Source of the DNA: Sphingomonas abietis
GTDB taxonomy: Bacteria; Pseudomonadota; Alphaproteobacteria; Sphingomonadales; Sphingomonadaceae
NCBI RefSeq assembly: GCF_027625475.1
Contig: NZ_CP115174.1
Span: forward strand, 496,001-560,000
DNA length: 64,000 bases
Direction of reading: 5' to 3'
Shown here: in pieces, positions 45,251 to 54,659 of the stretch
Position numbering within the stretch: position 1 is the stretch's first letter
How the letters are laid out: each line of letters opens with the position of its first letter
Notes under the pieces: model-generated
The model's input: only the letters and a program-made list of their open reading frames with translations
What the model was told of the DNA's origin: nothing
Database searches by the model: none
Translations under genes and position numbers: made by a program

Positions 45251-45541
45251 CTAAAATGCCAAGGTAAATCCCGCCTTCATCAATCTTGACGGCGTCTTCC
45301 CGGCCGATGCCTGGGCGATGCGCGGATGGAAGCTGCCGTGCAGCGCATGGCCCGCACCGGCATCGCAGCCCGCGAACAGTTCGACCAGCGCGCCGAGCGA
45401 ATCGCCAAGCGGCTGGCGCGGCTGTTGCGCGATGCGTTCGGCGAGGACGGCCGTGGACGTCGAGGCCTGGCTCACCGCCACGCCCGCGATCAGCAACGCA
45501 TGGTCGAGCAGCGGCTCGGTGGATAGGGATATTGGTGTCAT
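45251..45541 (-). CDS. Small protein of unknown function
   Basis: 96 residues from ATG 45541. Codon use on this strand is strongly GC-ending in most positions (for example CTG CTC GAC CAT GCG), which favours it over the frames on the opposite strand. The sequence begins STEPLLDHALLIAGVAVSQAS and has a helical middle (LAERIAQQPRQPLGDSL). No signal peptide, domain or known family is visible. The last 20 residues (ending GFTLAF) and their AT-richer codons look less constrained. It diverges from mnmA. Longer in-frame starts exist, and reality is only probable. Confidence 0.5.
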   Translation of the reverse strand: MTPISLSTEPLLDHALLIAGVAVSQASTSTAVLAERIAQQPRQPLGDSLGALVELFAGCDAGAGHALHGSFHPRIAQASAGKTPSRLMKAGFTLAF

Positions 45542-45671
45542 CGGTTCGCTTCGCGTCGCCTCGTCACGGGGACGCAACATTGCGGTAATCATGCCTAACA
45601 TTCGGTAAATGCGGCACTCGATCCGTCGCTTTTTGCGGATATGATCGGGATCGGCTAAAGGCGCGCGCATC

Positions 45672-46784
45672 ATGGACGCGGATTTTCAGCTGGGGGGCGA
45701 TCTCAAGGGTCGCCGCATCGTCGTCGCCATGTCGGGCGGGGTCGACAGTTCGGTGGTGGCGGCGCTCGCCGCGCGCACCGGCGCCGAGACGATCGGCATC
45801 ACCCTGCAACTCTACGATCATGGCGCCGCCGTGAACCGCGCCGGCAGCTGCTGCGCCGGCCGCGACATCCGCGACGCGCGCGCCGTCTGCGATCGGCTCG
45901 GCATCGCCCATTATGTCTTCGATTATGAGAGCGCGTTCCGGGAAAGCGTGATCGATCGCTTCGCCGACGATTACATGGCCGGGCGCACCCCGATCCCCTG
46001 CGTGCGCTGCAACCAGGGCGTGAAGTTCACCGATCTGCTGCGCCTCGCGCGCGATCTGGGGGCGGACTGCCTCGCCACCGGCCATTATGTCCGCCGGTTG
46101 GAAGGGGAGGCTGGCGCCGAGCTGCATCGCGCCGCCGATCCGGCGCGCGACCAGAGCTATTTCCTGTTCGCCACCACGCAGGACCAGCTCGACTATCTGC
46201 GCTTCCCATTGGGTGGGATGCCCAAGCCGCGGGTGCGCGAACTGGCGGCCGAGATCGGCCTCGGCGTCGCCGCCAAGCCGGACAGCCAGGACATCTGCTT
46301 CGTCCCCGACGGCGATTATGCCGCCGTCGTCCGCAAGATCCGGCCCGAGGCGGAAACTACCGGCGAGATCGTCGATCTGGCCGGGCGGGTGCTCGGCGCG
46401 CATCGCGGGCTGATCCACTTCACCGTCGGCCAGCGCCGTGGTCTGGAGATCGGCGGATCGCCCGAGCCGCTCTACGTGGTGCGACTGGACGCGGCGGCGA
46501 ACCGCGTCGTGGTCGGGCCGCGCCGCGCGCTGGCGGTGCGGGCGGCGGCGCTGTCCGACATCAACTGGCTGGGCGGGGATTTTGCCGGGCCCCTCACCGC
46601 CAAAGTGCGTTCGATGGCAAAGCCGGTGCCGGCCCGCTTCGATGGCGCGACGCTGCATTTCGATGCGCCCGAATATGGCGTCGCGCCGGGGCAGGCGGCG
46701 GTGTTCTATGCCGGCGATCGCGTCCTCGGCGGCGGCTGGATCGAGACGACCGTGCCCGCCGAGGATGCGCTGGCGGTCGCTTAA
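45672..46784 (+). CDS. mnmA: tRNA-specific 2-thiouridylase MnmA
   Basis: 370 residues. The PP-loop [18 protein letters not shown], the catalytic cysteine pair region [18 protein letters not shown] (here [15 protein letters not shown]) and the second cysteine in [13 protein letters not shown] are intact, as is [13 protein letters not shown]. The enzyme thiolates uridine 34 of tRNAs for Lys, Glu and Gln. It converges on a phzF-like gene; the two stop codons share the bases TTAA. Confidence 0.95.
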   Translation: MDADFQLGGDLKGRRIVVAMSGGVDSSVVAALAARTGAETIGITLQLYDHGAAVNRAGSCCAGRDIRDARAVCDRLGIAHYVFDYESAFRESVIDRFADDYMAGRTPIPCVRCNQGVKFTDLLRLARDLGADCLATGHYVRRLEGEAGAELHRAADPARDQSYFLFATTQDQLDYLRFPLGGMPKPRVRELAAEIGLGVAAKPDSQDICFVPDGDYAAVVRKIRPEAETTGEIVDLAGRVLGAHRGLIHFTVGQRRGLEIGGSPEPLYVVRLDAAANRVVVGPRRALAVRAAALSDINWLGGDFAGPLTAKVRSMAKPVPARFDGATLHFDAPEYGVAPGQAAVFYAGDRVLGGGWIETTVPAEDALAVA

Positions 46785-47572
46785 AGCAGGAACGTCCCTT
46801 CGATCACGGTCACGCAGCGGCCCGACAGGATCACCCGGTCGCCCGCGAGGGTGCAGCCGACATGGCCGCCGCGTGCCGAGGCCTGGAAGGCGGTGAAGCG
46901 ATCCCGGCCGAGCTTCTCCGCCCAATAGGGCGTGATCACGGCGTGGGCCGATCCCGTCACCGGATCTTCATCGATGCCGCCGCCAGGGGCAAACATGCGG
47001 CTGACGACATCGGTCGCATCGCCGGGCGCGGTCACGATCGCCTGGCGGTCCCCGCCGGCCGCAATGGCGCGCATATCGGGATCGACGGCGCGAACGGCGG
47101 CCTCATTTTCCAGCACCACCACGCAATAGCCGCCCTCGCGATAGAGCGTCTCCACCGGCGCGACGCCCAGCGCCGCGACCAGTTCGGGCAGCGGCTTGGG
47201 GGAAGGCGCCAGCGCCGGCAGCGACAGCGTATAGGCATCGCCGTCGCGGCCGACCTCCAGGATGCCGGCCCTGCGGGTGCGGAAGGTGACGCGCTCGCGC
47301 GTCGGTTCGGCGGCGAGGATGGCGTGGCCGCTGGCCAGCGTCGCGTGGCCGCACATCACCACCTCGACCGTGGGGGTGAACCAGCGCAGCTCATAATCGG
47401 CCACGCCGCTGGCATCGGGCAGCAGGAAGGCGGTTTCGGAGAGGTTGTTCTCCGCCGCGATCTTCTGGAGGAGATCGTCGTCCAGCCAGGCGTCGAGCGG
47501 CATCACCGCGGCGGGATTGCCAGTGAAGGCGGCATCCGCGAAGGCGTCCACCTGGATGATCGGCAATCTCAT
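46781..47572 (-). CDS. PhzF family isomerase/epimerase
   Basis: 263 residues. The first half begins [22 protein letters not shown] and carries the catalytic glutamate in [13 protein letters not shown]; the second half has [26 protein letters not shown]. Together they form the two-lobed PhzF/diaminopimelate-epimerase fold. The true substrate is unknown; no phenazine genes are present, so it is a generic member. It overlaps the mnmA stop by four bases and its start overlaps the CDF transporter stop by ATGA, so it is probably second in a short operon. Confidence 0.9.
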   Translation of the reverse strand: MRLPIIQVDAFADAAFTGNPAAVMPLDAWLDDDLLQKIAAENNLSETAFLLPDASGVADYELRWFTPTVEVVMCGHATLASGHAILAAEPTRERVTFRTRRAGILEVGRDGDAYTLSLPALAPSPKPLPELVAALGVAPVETLYREGGYCVVVLENEAAVRAVDPDMRAIAAGGDRQAIVTAPGDATDVVSRMFAPGGGIDEDPVTGSAHAVITPYWAEKLGRDRFTAFQASARGGHVGCTLAGDRVILSGRCVTVIEGTFLL

Positions 47573-48498
47573 ATCTCGCTCCTCTCGGCGATGGCGGCGG
47601 GCAGGGTGCCCTCTTGATCGACATGGCCGATCGGATCGGGGTGGATGATCAGTTCGAGGCCGGGAAAGGCGGCCATCAGCTTCGCCTCGATATCCTCCAT
47701 CACGTCGTGCGCGGTGCCGATCGTGGTCTCGCGCGGAAACGACATGTGGAACTGGGCGAAATCATGGGCGCCGCTGGTGCGGGTGCGCAGATCGTGCATC
47801 CCCGCCAGCGCCGGGATGGTGGCGGCGACGTCGAGCAGGGCGCGGCGTTTCTCCTCGGACCATTCGCGGTCCATCAGCTGGTCCATGGAATGGCGCGCCG
47901 ATCGCCACGCGCCCCAGCCGAGCCAGCCGGCGATGGCGAGCCCGAACAGCGCGTCGGCGCTGGGCAGGCCGGCATAGCGATCGAGCAGCAGCGCCACTGC
48001 CACCGCGCCGTTGAGCGCGAGATCGGATTGGTAATGGAGATTGTCGGCCCCGATCGCCAGGCTGTGGGTGCGGGCGAGCACCGCGCGCTGATAGGCGAGC
48101 AGGCCCATCGTCGCGATCGCCGCGACCAGCGAGACGATGATGCCGGCCTCGGGCGAGGCGGTGGGCGCGCCGTGCGCCAGCGCCATCACCGCGCGCACCG
48201 CGATCGCGATTGCCGATGCCGCGATCAGCGCGACCTGGAACAAAGCCGCGAGCGCCTCGGCCTTGCCATGGCCGAAGCGATGATTCTCGTCGGCGCGCTG
48301 GGCGGCGACACGCACCCCGTAGAGGGTGACGAGGCTGGCGATCAGATCGAGGCCGGTATCGGCGAGCGAGGCCAGCATCGACACCGATCCGGTCTTGGCG
48401 GCGGCATAGCCCTTGAGCAGCAGCAGCAGCGACGCGAGGCTGACCGACGCCAGCGCCGCGCGCTGGTTGAGGGCGCCGCTGTCGACGTCTGCACTCAC
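47569..48498 (-). CDS. Cation diffusion facilitator (FieF-like) metal transporter
   Basis: 309 residues from GTG 48498, with GGAGAGG nine bases before it. Six helices carry the D-x3-D metal pair in ASLADTGLDLIASLV (helix 2) and H-x3-D in NLHYQSDLALNG (helix 5), the site of FieF-type Zn/Fe exporters. The C-terminal cytoplasmic domain has MHDLRTRTSGAHDFAQFHMSFP and HDVMEDIEAKL with a final HPDPIGH. Its ribosome site lies inside a palindromic repeat (48503-48595). Confidence 0.93.
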   Translation of the reverse strand: MSADVDSGALNQRAALASVSLASLLLLLKGYAAAKTGSVSMLASLADTGLDLIASLVTLYGVRVAAQRADENHRFGHGKAEALAALFQVALIAASAIAIAVRAVMALAHGAPTASPEAGIIVSLVAAIATMGLLAYQRAVLARTHSLAIGADNLHYQSDLALNGAVAVALLLDRYAGLPSADALFGLAIAGWLGWGAWRSARHSMDQLMDREWSEEKRRALLDVAATIPALAGMHDLRTRTSGAHDFAQFHMSFPRETTIGTAHDVMEDIEAKLMAAFPGLELIIHPDPIGHVDQEGTLPAAIAERSEI

Positions 48499-48502
48499 GC
48501 GC

Positions 48503-48595
48503 CCTCTCCGTTCGTGCCGCGCGCAGTCGAGGCCCTGCTCCGGCCGCGGCTCCGTTCGGCCAACCCCTCGACGGCGCGCGGGGCGAACGGAGAGG
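48503..48595. repeat. Imperfect 30-bp inverted repeat (REP/BIME-like) before the CDF gene
   Basis: CCTCTCCGTTCG followed by TGCCGCGCGCAGTCGAGG (48503-48532) reappears inverted at 48566-48595 with two or three mismatches. The arms are 33 bases apart and a smaller GC-rich copy sits in the loop. The CTCTCCGTTCGTG sequence resembles dispersed palindromes that are abundant between sphingomonad genes. The left arm supplies the GGAGAGG ribosome site of the CDF gene. Confidence 0.75.
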
Positions 48596-48604
48596 CGGCG
48601 GAAG

Positions 48605-49195
48605 TCATGGGTAGAGCAGCCCTTCGGACCATGCTTCTCCCGACGCGACGCCCGTGCGGGTGAAGACGCGGCGCTCGTGCAGGCGATGGGCGCGATCCTG
48701 CCAGAATTCGATGCGATCGGGCGTGACGCGATAGCCGCCCCAATGCGGTGGGCGCGGTACGTCGCCGCCCTCGAAGCGGGCCTGCACCTCGGCGAAGCGC
48801 GCCTCGAAGATGGCGCGATCGGCGAGCGGGCGGGATTGTTCGGAAGCCCAGGCGCCGAGCTGCGAATCGCGCCCGCGCGAAGCGAAATAGGCATCGGATT
48901 CGTCGTCGGCGACGATGCTCACCGGCCCTTCGATCCGCACCTGGCGGCGCAGGCTCTTCCAGTGGAACAGCAGGGCGGCCTTGGGATCGCCCGCCAGCTC
49001 GCCGGCCTTGCGGCTCTCGCGGTTGGTGTAGAAGACGAAACCGCGCGCGTCATGGCCCTTGAGCAGCACCATCCGCACCGACGGCATCCCGTCCGCGCCG
49101 ACGGTGGCGAGCGCCATGGCGTTCGAATCATTCGGTTCGGAGGCGCGGGCCTCCTTCATCCAGCTTTGGAACAGCGCGTGCGGATCGTGGGTCAT
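48605..49195 (-). CDS. pdxH: Pyridoxamine 5'-phosphate oxidase
   Basis: 196 residues from ATG 49195. The FMN and substrate motifs [41 protein letters not shown], the [15 protein letters not shown] region and the C-terminal [31 protein letters not shown] are complete. The enzyme oxidises pyridoxine or pyridoxamine 5'-phosphate to pyridoxal 5'-phosphate using FMN and oxygen. It diverges from the dnaJ-like gene. Confidence 0.96.
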   Translation of the reverse strand: MTHDPHALFQSWMKEARASEPNDSNAMALATVGADGMPSVRMVLLKGHDARGFVFYTNRESRKAGELAGDPKAALLFHWKSLRRQVRIEGPVSIVADDESDAYFASRGRDSQLGAWASEQSRPLADRAIFEARFAEVQARFEGGDVPRPPHWGGYRVTPDRIEFWQDRAHRLHERRVFTRTGVASGEAWSEGLLYP

Positions 49196-49309
49196 GCGCT
49201 TCACATAGCGTTTGGCGCGGGCTTGCGTTAGTCGTGGCGAGACCACATCTGATCTGTTGTATTTAGGCAACAGTTCCTGAACCACGAAGCTGCGAACCAC
49301 GAAGGCATC

Positions 49310-50284
49310 ATGGCAGATCCCTATTCGACCCTGGGCGTAGCCCGCAACGCCGACGACAAGACGATCAAATCGGCCTATCGCAAACTCGCGAAAGAGCTGC
49401 ATCCCGATCGCAACCAGGACAATCCCAACGCGGCCGATCGCTTCTCGGCGGTGACGCAGGCCTATGACCTGCTCTCCGACAAGGACAAGCGCGCCCAGTT
49501 CGACCGGGGCGAGATCGACGACAAGGGCGATCCCAAGGCGCCGTTCGGCTTTGGCGGCGGCGCGGGCGGCGGCGGCAACCCGTTTGGCGGCGGCCGCGGC
49601 TTCCGGCCGGGCGCCGGCCCCGGTGGCGCCGGCGGCTTCCAGGCCGAGGGCGGCGATTTCTCCAGCATCTTCGACGAGCTGTTCGGCGGCGCGGGCGGCG
49701 GCGGCGGCCATCCGTTCGGCGGCGGCGGCCGACGCGGCGCGGCACGGCCGCAGGCCAAGGGTGCGGACGTCGCCTATCGCCTGCCGGTGAGCTTCGAGGA
49801 TGCCGCGGCGCTCCGCCCGCAGCGGGTCAGCCTCTCCAACGGCAAGACGATCGAGTTGAAGATTCCGGCCGGGGTCGAGACCGGCACCCAGCGTCGCCTG
49901 CCCAACCAGGGCGAATCCGGCCCGGCCGGCCCCGGCGACGCGATCGTGACGATCGAGGTCCAGCCGCACCGCTTCTTCACGCGCGAGGGCGACGATGTGC
50001 GGCTCGATCTGCCGGTGCGGCTCGACGAGGCGGTGCTCGGTGGCAAGGTCAAGGTGCCGACCGTCGATGGCGCGGTGATGGTCACCATCCCCAAGGGATC
50101 GACCTCGGGCCGGGTGCTGCGGCTCGGCGGCAAGGGCTTCCATCGTGCCACCGGCGGCACGCGCGGCGATCAGCTGGTGACGTTGGTGATCGATCTGCCG
50201 GCGGGCGATGCCGAACTGGAGGCGTTCGCCGAGAGCTGGCAGGGCGACAAGGCGCGCAATCCCCGCGCCGGGCTTGGCGTCTGA
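49310..50284 (+). CDS. DnaJ-domain co-chaperone (CbpA/type II J protein)
   Basis: 324 residues. The J domain at residues 1-66 has the HPD loop in [18 protein letters not shown] Gly/Phe-rich linker (about 75-140) of FGGG repeats follows, then two C-terminal substrate-binding domains. There is no cysteine-rich zinc module, so it is a CbpA-like rather than true DnaJ. It would stimulate DnaK and present substrates. It starts a rightward group with a BrkB-type membrane protein, fabI and aroC. Confidence 0.92.
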   Translation: MADPYSTLGVARNADDKTIKSAYRKLAKELHPDRNQDNPNAADRFSAVTQAYDLLSDKDKRAQFDRGEIDDKGDPKAPFGFGGGAGGGGNPFGGGRGFRPGAGPGGAGGFQAEGGDFSSIFDELFGGAGGGGGHPFGGGGRRGAARPQAKGADVAYRLPVSFEDAAALRPQRVSLSNGKTIELKIPAGVETGTQRRLPNQGESGPAGPGDAIVTIEVQPHRFFTREGDDVRLDLPVRLDEAVLGGKVKVPTVDGAVMVTIPKGSTSGRVLRLGGKGFHRATGGTRGDQLVTLVIDLPAGDAELEAFAESWQGDKARNPRAGLGV

Positions 50285-50349
50285 AGGATCTGTCCCCCGA
50301 AAGCCCGGAGGCCCGCTCGCATCGCCCCGGCGCGATCGAACGGGCCACC

Positions 50350-51237
50350 GTGGCGCTCGGGCTGCCGCGGCGGCTGTTCCGGATCGTCAAGCGGGTCGCC
50401 GTCGGCGTCTATTCGGATGGTTTCATCCATGCCGGCAATCTTGCCTATCTGACGCTGCTGGCGCTGTTTCCCTTCTTCATCATCGTCGCGGCGCTGGCGC
50501 AGCTGTTCGGGCGATCGGAGGATGGCGGGCAGGCGGTCGCCCAGATCTTGCGGCTGATGCCGCATGGCATCGCCAACATGCTGCATCCGGCGATCGATTC
50601 GGTGCTGGCGGCGCGCACCGGGCCGCTGCTGTGGCTGGGCGCGGTGGTCGGCCTGTGGACGGTCGGCAGCTTCATCGAGACGATCCGCGATATCCTGCGG
50701 CGCGCCTATGGCACCCAGCCGAGCGGGGCGTTCTGGCATTATCGGCTTGGCTCGGTGGCGATCATCGTGGTGGCGGTGATGCTGATGATGCTCGCCTTCG
50801 CGGCGCAGGTGGCGCTGACCGGCGTCGAACAATTTCTCGATCGTGTGGTGCCGATGACGCACCAGTTCACCGGCTGGATCGGCCTTTCGCGCCTGGTGCC
50901 GACCGCCGTGGTGTTCGTGGCGCTGTACGTCCTGTTCTACACATTGACGCCAAGTGCCTATCGTTACTCGAAAAATCGCAAATGGCCGGGGGCTGCGTTC
51001 ACCGCCGGCTGGTGGCTGGCGGTGACCGTGATCCTGCCGCTCGTGCTGGGCCGGCTGGGCAATTACAATCGCACCTATGGCAGCCTGGCGGGCATCGTGG
51101 TGATGCTGTTCTTCTTCTGGTTGATCGGTTTCGGGCTGGTGATCGGCGCGCATCTCAACGCGGCACTGGCGGAATCCCCCTCGAACGGCTTAAAGGACGC
51201 CGCCGAGGAGACTGAGGAAACAGCATGGCCGGTTTGA
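50350..51237 (+). CDS. YihY/BrkB family membrane protein
   Basis: 295 residues from GTG 50350; the start is uncertain because the frame stays open upstream almost to the previous stop, without an ATG. Six hydrophobic segments contain the family blocks [39 protein letters not shown], and [30 protein letters not shown]. Once annotated as ribonuclease BN, the family is now regarded as inner-membrane proteins of unknown function. Its end overlaps fabI by 13 bases, so the two are coupled. Confidence 0.88.
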   Translation: MALGLPRRLFRIVKRVAVGVYSDGFIHAGNLAYLTLLALFPFFIIVAALAQLFGRSEDGGQAVAQILRLMPHGIANMLHPAIDSVLAARTGPLLWLGAVVGLWTVGSFIETIRDILRRAYGTQPSGAFWHYRLGSVAIIVVAVMLMMLAFAAQVALTGVEQFLDRVVPMTHQFTGWIGLSRLVPTAVVFVALYVLFYTLTPSAYRYSKNRKWPGAAFTAGWWLAVTVILPLVLGRLGNYNRTYGSLAGIVVMLFFFWLIGFGLVIGAHLNAALAESPSNGLKDAAEETEETAWPV

Positions 51238-52028
51238 TGGACGGTAAGCGGGGGCTGATCATGGGCCTCGCCAATGACAAGAGTCTCGCCTGGGGCATCG
51301 CCAAGATGCTCCGCGAGCATGGTGCGGAACTCGCTTTCTCCTACCAGGGAGATGCGATCCTCAAGCGCGTGAAGCCGCTGGCCGAGCAATTGGGCTCCGC
51401 GCTGCTGATCGATTGCGACGTGTCCGACATGGCTGCGCTGGACGTGGCGTTCGATACGCTGGCCGAGACCTGGCCGACGATCGACTTCGTCGTCCACGCC
51501 ATCGGCTTTTCGGACAAGAGCCAGCTGCGCGGCAAATTCTACGACACCACGCTCGACAATTTCCTGATGACGATGAACATCTCGGCCTACTCCCTGGTCG
51601 CGGTGGCGCAGCGGGCGCGGGCGATGATGCCGAACGGCGGATCGATCATCACCCTCACCTATTACGGCGCCGAGAAGGTGATCCCGCACTATAATGTGAT
51701 GGGCGTCGCCAAGGCCGCGCTGGAGACCAGCGTGAAATATCTCGCGGTCGATCTCGGGCCGGAGAATATCCGCATCAACGGCATCTCGGCCGGCCCGATC
51801 CAGACGCTGGCGGCCCGGGGCATCGGGGACTTCAATTACATCCTGAAGTGGAACGAGCTGAACTCGCCGATGCGCCGCACCGTGACGATCGAGGATGTCG
51901 GCGGCTCCGCCCTCTACCTCCTGTCCGATCTGGCTTCGGGGGTGACCGGCGAGATCCACCATGTCGATGCCGGCTACAACGTCATCGGCATGAAGGCCGA
52001 GGATGCGCCGGATATCGCACTGGCGTGA
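51225..52028 (+). CDS. fabI: Enoyl-[acyl-carrier-protein] reductase (NADH)
   Basis: 267 residues. The N-terminal GLIMGLANDKSLAWGIAKML matches FabI, as does the VVHAIGF block. The catalytic tyrosine-lysine set is TYYGAEKVIPHYNVMGVAKAAL, with spacing Y-x6-K after the second tyrosine. The ISAGPIQTLAARGI segment is the substrate-loop region. It reduces enoyl-ACP in the last step of each fatty-acid elongation round. It lies inside a run with aroC, and two small genes sit between. Confidence 0.95.
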   Translation: MAGLMDGKRGLIMGLANDKSLAWGIAKMLREHGAELAFSYQGDAILKRVKPLAEQLGSALLIDCDVSDMAALDVAFDTLAETWPTIDFVVHAIGFSDKSQLRGKFYDTTLDNFLMTMNISAYSLVAVAQRARAMMPNGGSIITLTYYGAEKVIPHYNVMGVAKAALETSVKYLAVDLGPENIRINGISAGPIQTLAARGIGDFNYILKWNELNSPMRRTVTIEDVGGSALYLLSDLASGVTGEIHHVDAGYNVIGMKAEDAPDIALA

Positions 52029-52038
52029 GTGAGAAGCG

Positions 52039-52281
52039 GTGCCGGTCGTCTTCCGTGAACAGGGCGTCCGGTTCCACTTCTATTCGAACGAAGGCGATCC
52101 GCGCGAGCCGGCCCATATTCATGCGGTCAAGGCCGATGCCGACGCGAAGCTCTGGCTTTATCCGGAGGTGTCGTTCGCCTATAATCGCGGCTTCGACGCC
52201 CGCACGCAGCGCTGGCTTCTCGCGCTCGTCGAGGAACGCCAGTCGGACATCGAGGATGCTTGGAATGCCCATTTCTCCTAA
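52039..52281 (+). CDS. DUF4160 family small protein
   Basis: 80 residues from GTG 52039, ten bases after fabI. The sequence VRFHFYSNEGDPREPAHIHAV followed by AKLWLYPEVSFAYNRGFDARTQRWLLALVEE is the DUF4160 pattern, with histidines in H-I-H. Members often lie beside DUF2442 proteins and are predicted toxin-antitoxin or regulatory partners, a suggestion from gene neighbourhoods rather than proof. Its end overlaps the next gene. Confidence 0.88.
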   Translation: MPVVFREQGVRFHFYSNEGDPREPAHIHAVKADADAKLWLYPEVSFAYNRGFDARTQRWLLALVEERQSDIEDAWNAHFS

Positions 52282-52519
52282 GGCGCTTGGCGTCGAATTT
52301 GACGACGACCAGATGTGGGTGCGGCTGGAGGACGGGCGGACCCTGGGGGTGCCGCTCGCATGGTTCCCGCGGCTGCTCCATGGATCTGCCGAGGCGCGCG
52401 GCGCGGTGAGCATCAGCCCGAGCGGCCTGCACTGGGAGGAACTGGACGAGGATATCTCGATCGCGGGCCTGCTGGCGGGCCATGGCGATCTGTCGCGGAC
52501 GCGCAGAAGCGCCGCATGA
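52265..52519 (+). CDS. DUF2442 family small protein
   Basis: 84 residues from ATG 52265 (GAGG ten bases upstream; ATG 52256 is also in frame). The pattern [32 protein letters not shown] and [22 protein letters not shown] is typical DUF2442. It overlaps the DUF4160 gene by 17 bases and its stop overlaps aroC (ATGA), so it is translated as part of the same operon. This pair is frequently duplicated and mobile between genomes; here it is inserted between two housekeeping genes. Confidence 0.9.
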   Translation: MPISPKALGVEFDDDQMWVRLEDGRTLGVPLAWFPRLLHGSAEARGAVSISPSGLHWEELDEDISIAGLLAGHGDLSRTRRSAA

Positions 52520-53619
52520 GCTTCAATTCCTTCGGCCGGATCTTCCGGTTCACCACCTGGGGCGAGAGCCACGGGCCGGCGCTCGGCGCCGTGGTGGATG
52601 GCTGCCCGCCCGGGCTGGCGCTGACCGCGGCCGATATCCAGCCGTGGCTCGACAAAAGGCGCCCCGGCACCTCGCGCTTCACCACCCAGCGGCAGGAGCC
52701 GGACCAGGTCCGCATCCTCTCCGGCGTGTTCGAGGCGCCCGACGGCATACAGCGCACCACCGGCACCCCGATCAGCTTGATGATCGAGAATGTCGACCAG
52801 CGCTCCAAGGATTATTCGGAGGTCGCGCTCGCCTATCGGCCCGGCCATGCCGATTATGCCTATGACGCCAAATATGGCTTCCGCGATTATCGCGGTGGCG
52901 GGCGTTCGTCGGCGCGCGAGACGGCGGCGCGGGTGGCGGCCGGCGCGGTGGCCCGCGCCGTGATCCCCGAAGTGCGGATCAGGGCCTATCTGGTCGAGCT
53001 CGGCGGCGATGCGATCGACCGCGCGGCGTTCGATGATGCCGAAATCGACCGCAATCCCTTCTTCTGCCCCGATCCGCAGGCGGCCGCGCGCTGGGAGGCG
53101 ATCATGGATCGCACCCGCAAGGCCGGATCGTCGGTCGGCGCGATCGTCGAATGCGTCGCGGAGGGCGTGCCGGCGGGCTGGGGGGCGCCGCTCTATGCCA
53201 AGCTCGATTCGGAGCTGGCGGCGGCTTGCATGTCGATCAATGCCGTGAAGGGCGTCGAGATCGGCGACGGCTTCGAGGCGGCGCGGCTGACCGGCGAGCA
53301 GAATGCCGATCCGATGCGGCCGGACAGCCTGGACAATGGTGGGGACGGGCATCCGCTGTTTCTCGCCAACCATGCCGGCGGCATCGCCGGCGGGATCGCG
53401 ACCGGGCAGCCGGTGGTGGTCCGCGTCGCGCTCAAGCCGACCAGCTCGATCCTCACCCCGGTCGAGACGATCACCCGCGACGGCGAAGCCTCCGAGATCC
53501 GCACCAAGGGGCGCCACGACCCTTGCGTCGGCATCCGGGCGGTGCCGGTGGTCGAGGCCATGGTCGCGCTGGTGCTGGCCGACCAGAAATTGCTGCACCG
53601 GGCGCAGACCGGCCGCTGA
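52516..53619 (+). CDS. aroC: Chorismate synthase
   Basis: 367 residues from ATG 52516. The [20 protein letters not shown]-terminus, [15 protein letters not shown], the FMN motif [20 protein letters not shown] and the C-terminal [17 protein letters not shown] are all present. The enzyme converts EPSP to chorismate with reduced FMN. It is the last gene of the dnaJ-brkB-fabI run. Confidence 0.97.
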   Translation: MSFNSFGRIFRFTTWGESHGPALGAVVDGCPPGLALTAADIQPWLDKRRPGTSRFTTQRQEPDQVRILSGVFEAPDGIQRTTGTPISLMIENVDQRSKDYSEVALAYRPGHADYAYDAKYGFRDYRGGGRSSARETAARVAAGAVARAVIPEVRIRAYLVELGGDAIDRAAFDDAEIDRNPFFCPDPQAAARWEAIMDRTRKAGSSVGAIVECVAEGVPAGWGAPLYAKLDSELAAACMSINAVKGVEIGDGFEAARLTGEQNADPMRPDSLDNGGDGHPLFLANHAGGIAGGIATGQPVVVRVALKPTSSILTPVETITRDGEASEIRTKGRHDPCVGIRAVPVVEAMVALVLADQKLLHRAQTGR

Positions 53620-53733
53620 GATCGTTGCGGCGACGGCGAACGGGCCGGAAATGGAGGCGGGGCGCGGCACCGGCCGGCATCGCCGCGCGTTGCACAGTCA
53701 CCTGAAACGATAAGATAATCCAGGAGAGTATCG

Positions 53734-54045
53734 ATGCGCACTCTGTTGATCGCCACGGCCGCGGCCGTCCTGTTGCCGGCCGCTGCCCTTGCCCAGGATG
53801 GCATGGCCCCGGCTTCGCCGCCGGCGGGCATGACCCAGCAGACCACGACGACGACTGCGCCCACCACCGACGCGATGGGCACGCCGACCGGCTCCGCCAC
53901 CAGTTCGACCACGACGACGGCGCCGACGGACTCGACCATGGCGCCAGCATCCAGCGATGCCAGCACCAGCACGACGACGAGCACCACCGATCCGATGACC
54001 GGCGCGACCACCACCAAGACGAAGACCAAGCATAAGCCGCATTGA
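53734..54045 (+). CDS. Secreted Thr/Ser-rich low-complexity protein
   Basis: 103 residues: signal peptide MRTLLIATAAAVLLPAAALA (cleavage near 20) and a mature part of Thr-rich runs (TTTTTAP, SSTTTTAP, TSTTTSTT) ending in a basic KTKTKHKPH. AGGAGAG precedes the ATG. No domain is recognised. The signal peptide and the final His resemble those of the next gene (54258), suggesting an ancient duplication followed by divergence in composition. Confidence 0.7.
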   Translation: MRTLLIATAAAVLLPAAALAQDGMAPASPPAGMTQQTTTTTAPTTDAMGTPTGSATSSTTTTAPTDSTMAPASSDASTSTTTSTTDPMTGATTTKTKTKHKPH

Positions 54046-54115
54046 TCGCGCGAGGCTGAATCGCTCGACGCCGATCGGCGGCCCGCCAAGCGGGTAGGGA
54101 AGCCCGCCACGCAGG

Positions 54116-54152
54116 GAGGGCCGGACATCTTCGGGTGGCCGGCCCTCTTCCT
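54116..54152 (+). terminator. Terminator between the two secreted low-complexity genes
   Basis: GAGGGCCGG (54116-54124) pairs with CCGGCCCTC (54139-54147), extended by an inner CATC/GGTG stem around a TTCG loop, then TTCCT. It lies 70 bases after the first gene. Confidence 0.75.
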
Positions 54153-54257
54153 ATGTGTCGCGATAGAAATCCATCAACGTCAATATGTTGGCATATTGGC
54201 CGGCACTATCGCGGCGACCGGTCGTTGATCCAGTTCCAGCTTTGAAGGGACGATGAC

Positions 54258-54638
54258 ATGCGTAATTTCATCATCGCAGCGGCCGTGGTCGCGCTGTTGC
54301 CCGCCGCCGGAATCGCGCAGAGCGCGGGCTCGGCCGGCACCGGCGGATCGGGCACCGCCGGGTCCAGCGGCAGCGCCGGATCAACGATGGGCACGGGCTC
54401 GACCGGTGGCGCGGCATCGGGATCGATGGGGTCAAGCTCGACCGGTTCAAGCTCGATGGGGAGCATGACGCCGGGCACGGATAGCGGTGCCAGCGGCAGC
54501 GCTGCGACCAACAGCGGCAGCAGCCCGTCGACCGGCTCGCAAAGCCCCTCCGGCAGCCCGTCGTCGGGCTCCTCCTCGTCCGGTGGCGCCGCCGGCAGCA
54601 CCGGCGCCAGCGCGTCGTCGTCGGGCGGCCCCCACTAA
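54258..54638 (+). CDS. Secreted Gly/Ser-rich low-complexity protein
   Basis: 126 residues: signal peptide MRNFIIAAAVVALLPAAGIA then a mature part built almost wholly of Gly, Ser, Thr and Ala (GSAGTGGSGTAGSSGSAG and MGSSSTGSSSMGSM repeats), ending in GGPH. GAAGGGACG precedes the ATG. A mature domain without hydrophobic residues implies a disordered extracellular or periplasmic tail. It faces the purA gene with a 21-base gap. Confidence 0.68.
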   Translation: MRNFIIAAAVVALLPAAGIAQSAGSAGTGGSGTAGSSGSAGSTMGTGSTGGAASGSMGSSSTGSSSMGSMTPGTDSGASGSAATNSGSSPSTGSQSPSGSPSSGSSSSGGAAGSTGASASSSGGPH

Positions 54639-54659
54639 GGTCGCCGCCCCTTCGCCGGC

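Noticed and set aside
45318..45608. Open frames on the plus strand between sciP and mnmA
   Set aside because: Codon use favours the minus-strand frame (45251-45541), and the plus-strand products are Ser/Arg/Ala-rich with no recognisable features.
46781..47572. Phenazine biosynthesis locus suggested by the PhzF-like gene
   Set aside because: No other phenazine gene occurs nearby and PhzF-like proteins are widespread with unrelated or unknown substrates.
53690..53719. TTGCAC and GATAAT with 18-base spacing as the promoter of the 53734 gene
   Set aside because: The predicted transcription start would fall inside the ribosome site, leaving no complete Shine-Dalgarno sequence in the RNA.
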